Shown here one piece after another: positions 39,801 through 51,800 of a stretch of DNA of 64,000 nucleotides. The first letter of the stretch is position 1; the number at the start of each line of letters is the position of its first letter. The notes below the pieces were generated by a model. It did not search any database, was not told where the DNA came from, and saw only the letters and a list, made by a program, of their open reading frames with translations. A program made the position numbers and the translations under genes. The stretch covers positions 76,266,367 through 76,330,366 of the forward strand of contig OX638133.1 of assembly GCA_951804985.1 (NCBI GenBank), read 5' to 3'. The DNA is from Dryomyza anilis (Eukaryota; Arthropoda; Insecta; Diptera; Dryomyzidae).

Positions 39801-42800
39801 CGTTTCATAGAGAGAGCCAAAGGAATTTAAGGATTTTTTTTCTCGAAATTTTGACTTTGAGCGTCAATACAGTCCATATCAAAACTTTTTCTCCAAAAAT
39901 GTTATTAAATCCTTATAGCTCAAATATTTCTGAATACGAAAAACCAACACTTTCTAAAATCCTCGAGAAAATATGGATTTGACAGTAAAAAAATAAAATG
40001 GGACATATATGTCCCGTTGGTCGTCAAAGGTTTAAAATTGAATACTTTTCCTTAAATTTAAAAAAAAAATGCATTATATTTGAAATGATCTATATTAATT
40101 ATTTAAAACATGTTTAAAAATGTTTGCATTAGTTTATATACATTTGCTATAAATTTAAATCTTGTCATAAATTTAATTACTATTGCACTAAATTCAAATA
40201 CTTTCTTTTGTTTATAAAATTGAATACTTTTGAATAAAAATGGCAAGACCTTGATCCCGCAAAAACAATATTTTTGCAATCACTCTATTTTAGGACGAAA
40301 AAGAAACAACAATTTACTTTTGAAATAATCTTATATAGTTTTGAATATGTTTTAATATTTGTGCATTAAACTTAAATAATTAAAACGAGTTGGGAAAGTT
40401 AGGTCACATGGGTAAGTTCGGTCACATGGGTCGGATTTTTATAGTCGGTCGGGCCCGACTATGGAATACCCTACACCTTTGGTGGGGATATTAACCCTCA
40501 GAATATTATTCATATATCAGAAATTTACGTCATATATCCCCATAAATTAAAAAAATTATATAAAGTATAAAAAACTAAAAAAAAAATTGAAAAATGTAAT
40601 TGGGCGGACCACGCCTATATTTAAAATTTTGAAAGGCTAATTTTTCATAGATTTGATTTTAATAATTTACGGATCAAATTTCCACTATGAAAACCCGGGA
40701 TATAATGAAAAAAAAAGTTGGCGGATCACGCCCATTTTTGGACCACATATTTTTAGGTGAATTCTAACAATATATGTATTAAATTTTGTAACTCTACCTT
40801 GAATACTTTTCGAGTTATTAGTTCCGAAAAGTTATATAAAAGTGACTTGTATGGGAGGTGGGCGTGTCCGTCGACCGATTTGGCTCATTTTCAAACTCAG
40901 TTCCTACTTTTGGCTAAAATATATTGAGACGAAATTTCATCGCAGTCTGATCAGTTTTTCTCAAGTTATTCTGTATTCGGACAGCAAGACAGCAAGACGG
41001 ACAGACAGACAGACGGACATGGCTAAACGGACTCGGGTAGTGATGCTGATCAAGAATATATATACTTTTCCATACCGGACACGCCTCCTAAGGGGCGTTA
41101 CAATATATGCACAAAGTTATTATACCCTGTACCTCATAGGTGTAGGGTATAAAAATCATATTTATTTATTAAAGTAAAAATATTGTAAACAAATTAAAAT
41201 ATATTTGGAACTTCCTTCCTTAAGTAATTTTGCAATATATTTAAATACATTTGCACTTAATTTTAATGAAATTTTAGTTTTATTTTTTAGTTTAATACGT
41301 TTAATTCATTTTTAATCAATTTAAATTCGTTTTCAATAAATTAAAGTATTTCTTTCTGTATTAATTTTTTTTTGTAAATGTTTAATTCTATTGTAAATTT
41401 GTCATACATTCAAATACGATCGCTATGAGTTGAACATTTTCACAGTGTAGTTATTTAGCTGTATGAGTTGCTAACGCACAGCGGCTTCCGGCAAAGAGTT
41501 TCAAAAGCACTGTATGAATGCATATGTGTGTGTGTTTATGTGTATGTGTGTTCATAGCCTTCAGCATCGGCGCTTTAAGGATATTGTTGACCCTAAAATG
41601 TTCACATCATGCTACAAGCTATATATGAAAGAAACAACTACAAAAACTTAAGTACAGCACAACACAGCGGATACTAAGCTTGAAACGTTGAAATAAATAA
41701 TAAAAAAAAATAATAAAAAATAAATATAAAAGAAATAAAAATACAAATTATAGAAAAAGTAAAATCTACTATTTCACTATTTTATTTATTTTTTATACAC
41801 CAATTTTTAATTTTCTATGTTGCAGTGTTGATAAGTAAAAAAAAAATCAAATAAAATAAAAACTACAAAAAAAAGGAAATAGTAAGTGTGAAAAAGTGTT
41901 GTAAATAGTAAGAAATTAAGTGGAGTGCAACGACAAGTGTTACGGGTTACATTGAATGAACATATAAATGAGTAAATGACTCTTGAGTGTTTGATGTTTT
42001 CCATCAAAGTCATTAATTTAATAACATTAAAAAATAATTGGATTTTGTATATGTTACAAAGTTACTTTGTGTATTTTTGTAGCTTTACTCTTTTGAGAGG
42101 TACTTAGTATTTAAATAAAACAAATGGGTTCCTTTAATAAACATTCGCATTATTCATTTTAATACGAAATTAATTTCAATACTTTTTCATAATGGCATTG
42201 AAATATAAGTTGTTCTATTGATTAAATAAAACATAATTATATTTACATAATATCTTCTATTTTTCTTACAAATCACATGAAATTAATTTATATTTAACAA
42301 AAACAGATATATCCAATATATAACGAATTTATATTTATATGCTTTAGTAAAGCATATTATACTACACACAGTGCACAAATATGTTTTGCTGCAAACATTT
42401 TATATTTTAACCAACTTGAATTTCCATATTTTTAAAATAATGATATAAATAACAATATAAATATAGCCATAAGTCATAAACTTAATACCAAAATATATTC
42501 AAAATTTTAAAATAATTTTTACAGCCAATTATAATTACACAATTTATGATTGGAATTATATTATGTTTGCTGCAAACAAGTTCTTTCTTTTATGTTCAAA
42601 TACCAATATATACATATATATGGTAAATATAAATAGATTTTTAATTTTTACAATTGAATTTAATTTATTATACAAGGCACATCAAACAATTGCCTAATGA
42701 TTAAGATAAATATATTTAATAGTTTAATACTTTGAATTTAATTTATATACATTTATTTTTATATTCAAAAATACAGTTATTATTAGAATAAAATTTAAGT

Positions 42801-45800
42801 AAGTAGAAGTAATTTAATTAGAATAAAACAAGAATTAGTTGTTTAGCAATAATAAAATTAATTAGGCTTTGAATTTAATAACGATATGTTTCGCTCAAAC
42901 AAATTTTATGTAATAAAAATTATAATTATCAGTTAAATTAATGTTTAACCATTTGTTTGTATACAACTTTTGAATTCAATTTTTTTTTTGTTTGACTAAT
43001 TATAATATTATTTACAGCAAATTAATTTTTGTTTGGATCTAAACATATTATTTATTCACTCACAAGTGCACAAATACGTTTTAATAAAATCTTTAAAATG
43101 TATTTAAAAAAAAAATAAAATTTATTAAATTTTATTTATGAGAAACATTTTTATATTTGCCTCTAACATATCATCGATTACACATCATCAGACAGTTAAG
43201 ATATTTTTATGAAATTCGCTGACAAACGAAATTATTGTAAATCGTATTAATTTGTTAAAATTATCTATATATTTTAGATTTACCAGATCCAGTAAAGAAT
43301 TGCACTGCCTACAATGCCACCGCCAATTCAATACAAATCCAATGTATACCCGGTTACGATGGCGGCATTCCGCAACACTTTCATGTGCAAATCTGCGATG
43401 AGCTCAACCGACAGGTGCTCTATAGCACCTCGTTCAAATATGCGGAAGCGACTACCAAGTGACTCGGTGTTTGTGATACGCGTTACGGCGACAAATGTGC
43501 AGGGGCCTAGCAAAATAGCCTTCCGTCTGCGAGGACGCACGCTGTCAGCGCCATTGTTGCGAACAGGTGAGGCGATGAATGATGGGTTTATATGTTGATT
43601 GTTGAATAAAAAAAAATAATAAAAAAAAAACAAAAGGATTTAAAAGCGTTAAAAAAGATTGTGCAAAACATGCGCGACATGATTTTTGGGGACATTTGAG
43701 TTCGCACATTAATCAAAGGCTAGACTGCATTTTATTTGGGAGTTTAAATTTTAATTTTAAATGTTTTTTAAACGAGTTTTAATTGTGTTGTTTATTTAAA
43801 TTGATTTTCATGCCGTAAAGACCATTTCTCCGACCATTTAACATATTTTAATGGACTAAATATTACGACAAACTAAATATATGACAAATATTTTTGCAGG
43901 AAATATTTTTATGTTTGCTATAAACATATACATTTTTACAAAAAAACAATTCTATGTATGAAAGACACATTTCTATGTTAGTAAAAAACATTTTTCATGT
44001 TTAAAAAAAATAAATATATATTTATGTTTAAATTTTTTTTTTTATGTTTTAAAAAACTTTTTTTTTGTTTGAAAAAAAAAAAAATTCTATTTGAAACTAA
44101 CATTTTATACACCGAGAAAATTAAACTTTAAAATCGCTTTAAACTCCGGTGCAAAACACTTTATAAATAAAAGTGTGCATGTATGAAAGTCAGTCGTATT
44201 TGAAAACTTTAAATTTCAAAGTGTTTACTATAAATTTACAATAAATTTTATATTTTAATGTGACACTTTATTTTTTAAAGTTGGACTTTTACATCTAAAA
44301 GTGGCGCTTTTAAATTTTTGTTAGAGTACAAAAAATTATCTCAATGAGCGTCAGATCGTATGGCCATTGCCTGCGTTACCATTCTCTTTCTCATTTTTGA
44401 TCTTTGTTGTAATTCTTAACCATTCCGACATCCCTTTTATTCGTACAGTTCATCAAATTGATATTTTAATGTGATAAATTTAAAATTAAAGTGTTGCACT
44501 TTAAATTCGTCAAATCTTTAAATTGATAGCGACAACTTTAAAATTTAAAGTGCACTTTTTTCTCGGTGTATGTTTTCAGGAAATATTGAAACATTGAAAG
44601 ATAAACTTGTTTATATTTGCAAGAAATATTTGTATGTTTACAGTAAACATTTCATAATAAATATAAACTGCAAAATTTTATTTTACTCATTAATTTAATT
44701 TCTTTAATTAACATCATATTCTCTCTATTATATATCAGCATCATCAACAGCTGTTCTCGTCGAATTGACACCACTACTTGGCGCTTTGGTTGGCGTCATC
44801 GCCACCCTGCAATCGTCGTCCGAACGGTGAGTCACACACGACAACCGAGGCGGACAAAGACAGCGCCGAACCGTTGTCACGCAACATGGGCAGTCATTTC
44901 AGTCTCGAGGAGAAGAATCCCGATGTTGTGCCGCAGGAAGCCAACAGCGAGGATGAATTTCATTTGGAGGAGGAGGCATTCGATCGTCTCAATATGGACT
45001 CACAACGCATATTGTATACGCCATCGGCACGTATAAGTGCATCGCCACCACCGACATCGTTGTCACCGACATTTGCCAAACAGGTGAGTTGATTAATAGT
45101 TAATACCATAATAATATATATAGCAGATTTCGGCAGCGTGATTTGGAAAGGGCAGGTGTATTTCAATATTAAAATTACATAGTATTTGTCCAAATTTACA
45201 GAACATTTGTAGAATTTTATACCAGTTTTCAAATGATATCATAATCTATATCATAATCTATATCACTTGGAAAAAGCATTTGTGTGTTTGAGAAACATTT
45301 AAACAATACGCACTCTGTACAATATTTTTCACAATTAAAAGTCAAGTATATTTATTATTGCTACAAATATTAACTAGAGTATCCACCGTAATGAATGAAG
45401 TTAATTTACTAAAAGACTTTATACATTCTAAAAGAAAAACAATTTTTTCCGAATAAACTTTTTCACACAGGCCACGTCACTTATAGGCTTAGCAACGGAT
45501 GACTAAATTGTAAAAACACTTTTAGTGTAGAGTATAAAAACTGCATATTAACTTATAATCGATTAAAAACATGGTTACAATAATGTCTTCATGAATAATG
45601 GTCTAAAAACATGATCATCCACATATTTATTATATTATTAAAAACTTGAAATTTTACTTAATCAACGTCATGCATATTGAAAACAGCATTAAACTACCCC
45701 ACCAACTACACACCATTATGTAGTGTTATAGATAAAATATGCCTTTATAAACTTTAACATAAACTTGCGTGTTTAAATTCAATTTTAATTAATTATAGCA

Positions 45801-48800
45801 TATTGTGTGTTATAGTAAAACCAGCAACATTATAACCATCAACATTATCACCCACATATTCAGTCCGTCAGTCTATCAGTCACGCATACATACTACAACC
45901 ATCAAAAATACAAGCAATCTACTATAATTCTTTTTTTAAACTTTATTGTTATTGTATAACCTTAACAAATCTATATAAATAAAACTCTTGGTCCGTCTGT
46001 CTGTCTGTCTGTTTGTTCCAGCATCACGTCTAAACCGCTGAAATGATTTAACTGAAATTTTGTAACACGATACTATGGAGTCTGGAGGGTGTCATAGGCT
46101 ATATATGGGCGCGATTGAACAAAGGGGCGTGGTATCTCCCATACAACCTAAACATTACAAACGACATAACTCAGCATAAACGCAAGCTAAAAAGATGAAA
46201 CAAAAAACTTAAACAATAAACTGACCACAATGAAACTAACCACACTAAAATTCACCGCACTAAAATTCACCACACTAAAACTCACTACATTTAAACTTAC
46301 CACACTAAAACTCACCACAATAAAATTCACCAAATTGAAACTCACCACAATAAAATTCACCACACTAAAACTCACCACACTAAAACTCACCACACTAAAA
46401 CTCACCACACTAAAACTCACCACACCAAAATTTACCTCACCTAAACTCACCACACTGAAACTCACCACACTAAAACTCACCACACTAAAATTTCTACTGT
46501 AAAAAACTCTACGGGGAAGAAATCTACCGGGAACAATTCTACCGGGAACAATTCTACCGGGATGAGTTCTACGGGAAGATTTCTTCCGGGAGGAATTCTA
46601 CCGTGATGAGTTCTACGGGAAGATTTCTACAGGGAAGAATTCTACGGGAAAGCGTTCTATGGGGAAGAATTTTACGGGGCAGTCTGAGAAAAACTTGTCT
46701 TTGTGAAAAGTTGTTTTGGCGGAGAATTATTATTTGGCTACTACATTTATAAAACCAATAAAAAATCTTTCACAGCCAAGCACGGGCTCCTGATATAAAT
46801 AATAAAAATATTTTTTATATTAATAAAATCGCTCCATATCTTTTAATTTACAAAATCTTGGCACGAGTCGTGCACGGGTCCAGCTAGTTTATCAATATAT
46901 TTATCGTTCTCACATTCCAATTATCAGTTAGTATAACCAAAGTACTAGTTAAAAAAAAAGTTGCAACGTCTGATTTGCAGTATCGAATGCATAAATGAAT
47001 AACTTGAAATTTTTATGTTCACTTGAAACTTTTTAGACATTTTGACATTTCGTAAATCCAGTTGAGTTTTGCTATTCTTTTTTATGAGTACATTGCAGGC
47101 AATGTGTAGTTGAAACTACACGAAGCACGTAAAAACAAACTAGCGAATTTTGTTGCACTGTGGGGAATAATTTTTTATTTGCTGAATGAATAAAAATAAT
47201 TTAATGGGTTTAGTTTTATTTTAAAGAACCAGTCTTAAGCATTAAATGAAGATGCTAAACTCCACAATTGCATAAAAGGATTAAGAGGAGATATATGTTA
47301 TTTTAAATTTTGTGCTGAAAAAACCCATATTAAATGCGGACATATTTTTCTTTCTGTACAAGCTACAATGTATGAGATTTATAACCACATAACTACCAAA
47401 GTAATGACTATCATTTTTTTTAAATTCGAGGTAAGCTTTAATTCAAAATCATAATAATAAATATCAAAAAAGGGACAAAAAGGTATTGAAGATTTTTATA
47501 GTATATTTATGAATTATAATTTTTATGATATAATGAGTTATAATTCATAAGATAACTTATGTAGTAATTAGAAGTTTATAGGTAATTTAAAAGAAACACA
47601 AAACCATAACTAGAGAAGTAATGATTATATTTGGGTGATCACATTTTTGTTTTAAGATATGGAAATAAGCTTTAATTTGAAATGAAAAATATTAAAATTT
47701 AACAACGGGAACAAGAGGTAATTTAGGTTTTTATGGTATATGTTTGAATTATAACTTTGATGACCAAGTCAATATATAGCAATTAATGGGATAATATAAA
47801 AAACAGAAATGTTAATTGTTTAAATATCTTTTTTTAATTTGAGTCAAAAATAATTAAAAAGTACAAGTATTTTTGTTTGTTTTCAATAGAAATTGAACCA
47901 CTGTACATTGGTGACTCTTCAGATTTGGCGTGGGTTTTTGCCATGATGTTAATTGACTTGCTGTGGCAAGTTAAAAACATGTTAAACAATTTGTTGTGGA
48001 AATGTTTTTGAACATAATTGCTGTTTCGGCAAAATTTATTAGGGTTTTTTTAGCAGAAAACTTTTTGTATATTTATGCAGTTTTATATATGATGATGAAC
48101 GACAGCTAAATTAATAAAACTTATAAATCAAAATGCGACTAAAGTCTTTCAGAGTTTATTTTGTATACTTATTAATCATTTTTATATGTTCCCTTATATT
48201 CTGTAAGACGTCTTCAATAACATCTTGTCATAAATTACACACAATTAGCACTCACTTAAAGGTCACCATTTGCTATAAAGATACAAATCGCATAGTATAA
48301 TCGCATACACCATTTAACGTAAACATTAAGCCTAACATCTAAAGAACATCATCCGAAATTAACACTCACTCTCCGGATGTCAGTTTTCTGCCATAGTACA
48401 ACAATGTCTTGTAGAATTTTGTATTTTCTTTTTTTTTTGTTACTTTCCGTTATACTCATTATCAACAAATTTCATCAGTTGTCATTTTTCATGCGTGCTT
48501 TTGGGGACATCGTCCTGGCATCGTCCTTTGTAGTACAAAAAAAAAGAAACAGAAGAAACCTATCTTCACATAAATATTTCACTCACGCACTTCAATGTCC
48601 TGTCAATTACTTTATCTATCGCATTGTCACTGACGTTCTGTCATCGTTTTTACTGCTATTTCTATATTTTTTTCCTAATACTTTTAGTTATATGAGAAAT
48701 TGGGGATAAATGGAACAAAACAATACAAAGAAAAAATAAAACACTGTGATTTTGTGGGTATCAAAGTTACGCACTGAAGAGCATAACAATAATAATGCGA

Positions 48801-51800
48801 AAAATATTTGCCCCAAATTTATATTTTATGTACTGTGTATCATTTTACAACAAAATATGTTTGGGGGGGGAGGTTTGTAAGTGTTGAAGCTACACATAAT
48901 TGACAGTTTATCAAATTGATTTAATGGCTGAGGGCTTATTTTATGGGGGATTTTTACAAAAGGGTAGTTTTATGTTACAACGTTATATTACACATTGTTA
49001 TTATAAACAAAATGAGAGAAAAATATTCTTGGATGTGTTCACTTATCTTAAGTGTTGTCTAAACAAACATTAAAAATATGCAAAAGTGCTGTGAGTTGTA
49101 CATTTCAAAATATTGTCTAAATGTCATACCAAAATATATCTGAAAAATATATCAATAACTTATACATATTCGAATTTTTAAAGTTATCGAAAAATTATAA
49201 ACTTTCAATTTTTTGTTATTTTATTTCCCCATTTTCATATAAATATAGTCTAAAAAAACTATTTTAATTTAAAAACTTACACAAAAAGCTTATAATATCA
49301 TAAAAAGTACATAAAGATTAGGTTTAACATTGTGTAGTGTATTTCTGAGATTGAAAACCTCAAGTTGGCATTAATATTTATGTCATATTAAGAACAACAG
49401 CTGCAACATCAGCATAAACCAAAACAAAAACGACAACTAAACATGTTGCAACTGATGTTATAGGTTATGTTGACCTGACAGTGCTGCCATGTTTTACTAT
49501 TTGAATGTTGAATGAGTAGTAAAGTCATATATGGTTGTTGTTGTCGTTCTTGTTATTGTGGGTATGTGTGCGGCATTGCATTAAAACTGTTTTGGACAAC
49601 ATACTAACTGAAACTGAATTTCAGCTGTAGATCAGCAAAACATAACTGACTAACAAGAACCAAATACAATCATAACTGACACAACTTGAAGTTTGTTCAC
49701 TCAAAATATTCGGAACATATTTTGACGTTGTTCGCAAATGTTTTTTGTGCAACTACTTGTGGTGGTTTCTGTTCGTGTTATCGCGTTGAACTATTTTTTT
49801 ATTTTTTTTATTTTAAAAATTCTGTTTTTCAATTTGAACAATATTTGCAGAAAGCGATGCTTCGCGTTAGTTTAATTTCTTTTGTCAGCAACTATTAAAA
49901 AAATCCAACTACTTCCTCTACTCATCAAAATATATTTTATTAACTGTCCTTCTTTTAGTTCTACTTCTTTTTACTGAAATGTGTCAGAAATCTCTGAGTT
50001 GTTTCTCATTGAATTCAATTCAGCTAATTTCATTGAATAACATTTATTAATAGAATAAAGTGTTGCCTCTAATAAACAAGCTAGAATTTATAATTAATTT
50101 ATGTTGGAAAATATTTCAACAGACAGCAAAACACGCAGCACGACAGCTTGTCTATTGGAATTTACAAAGTTTTGGTTTAGTTTTGAGTGTAACGATACAT
50201 TGGGTATATTAACAGCTAATAATATTTAGAATTACTATTCAATATTTTATTTTTAATAGTCGAATATCATACGATATATATAACCTTTCTTTTGTAAAAT
50301 GTTATTTTCTCATTTTTTAGAATATTTTAAAATTGTCTCTAGAATTTATGCTATTTTCCAAAAATGTGTCTGAATGCTATACTAAACAGTGTCTGTTAGA
50401 TAACTTTTGTATTTAAGGACTGCGTCGAATAAAATTGTCCGTTATATATTTTAGTTTATAAAAAATATTTAATTTATTTCGAATTAAAATATTTGAAATG
50501 ATCATGACTGATCAACAATTATATTTTTCTGAGTTTTCAAAAATTAAATTTTTATAACATACAATCAAAAAACATATTTTATAAACAATCATTGAAAATT
50601 AACAAGTATACATAAGTGTAAAGTATGTATATATATATATGTCCCTACATATACTCCCCCTTCAGTGAAAGAACAAACACATTTTTAATTAAGGATTATT
50701 GAAATAAAGAATTTAATTAATGTTAAACGTAACTTTTTTGGATACATGTTTGGGTATAAGTGTTTGAGAATGTTGAGAAGTGTGTGCGATGTGTGCTGGT
50801 TTAAGGAGATCAATTGAAACCGTTTTAATCAAATTTCCTTTTTGGATTTTGAACGTTTTATTATTTTTAGAAATAACGCGAAAAGGACCTTCATACGGGG
50901 TTTGGAGACCTGAAACGTGGTTTAATTTTACAAAAACAAATTCACATGTTGATAATGACTTCGGAACAAAACTATTATCACCATTGTGATGTATAACTTT
51001 TGATCGTACTTGTGAAAAATGATTTCTTAGTTTTTTAAGAGTGTCGTTTGTTGTATTTACATTTGTGTACGGGACAATCAATTCTCCGGGTACTCTAAGA
51101 ATTTGACCGTAAACCATCTCTGCTGAAGAACATTTTAAATCTTCTTTGACTGAAGTACGCAAGCCGAGAAGAATAAGTGGCAAAAGTTCAGACCAATGAG
51201 TAGAGTTACATGATGTTTTAATTGATGTCTTTAGTTGTCGGTGAAAACGTTCAACCATGCCATTTGCCTGAGGATGATACGCGGATGTATGAATTTTGTG
51301 AGATCCAAGAATTTTGGTTAATTCACCGAAAAGAGATGACGTGAATTGCGTTCCTTGGTCAGCAGTGATTTTAAGTGGAACTCCAAAACGTGAAACATAA
51401 TTTTGAACAAATGTTTTGGCAACTGTTTCAGCTGTAATATTACGTAAGGGATATGCTTCAGGCCAACGAGTATGTCTATCGATGATTGTTAAAGGTAAAG
51501 GTCCTACCAAATCAATGTGTATATGTTCAAATCTTTCAGTTGGAATTGGTATTACTTCAACTGGTGATTTTGTATATCTTTGAATTTTTGACTTTTGACA
51601 TTCAATACAGTTAGTAGACCATTCATTTACATCTTTTCGCATTCCAGGCCAGAAATATTTTGACTGAATCAATTTTCTGGTTCCCCGTACTCCTGGATGT
51701 GAGAGCGAATGTAATTTGGTAAAAATAGTTTTTCTCATAGTTGGCGGAACGTAAGGACGAGGAACAGAAAATGACACGTCGCACCAAATTTTAAACTTTA

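Larger units (their letters stand above)
37334..40031 (+). mobile_element. Full-length piggyBac element, 2698 bp
   Basis: Flanked by TTAA on both sides (37330-37333 and 40032-40035), the piggyBac target. The ends CCCTTTCAGGACCAA and, inverted, ACCTTTGACGACCAA agree at 12 of 15 positions. It encodes the transposase of the next entry. Two further internal copies of the end lie at 37481-37496 (inverted) and 39659-39673 (direct). Three of the four copies sit next to a palindrome, GGGACATATATGTCCC at 39675-39690 and 40000-40015, and the looser GGGACAAATTATTCCC at 37465-37480. Confidence 0.85.
45970..46887 (+). mobile_element. Non-autonomous Helitron, 918 bp
   Basis: The 5' end TCTATATAAATAAAACTC follows an A, and the 3' end CAGCTAG precedes a T, so the insertion is between A and T with no target duplication. 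A hairpin GCACGAGTCGTGC (46861-46873) lies 10 bases before the terminal CTAG. This is the canonical Helitron layout (5' TC, hairpin, CTRR). No Rep/helicase is encoded. The centre holds a GTCTGTCTGTCTG tract and two different 15-bp minisatellites. Confidence 0.8.

Noticed and set aside
46187..46502. Open frames with LTTLK and FSVVS repeats
   Set aside because: They come from a 15-bp minisatellite inside a Helitron; the period is a multiple of three and keeps all units in frame.
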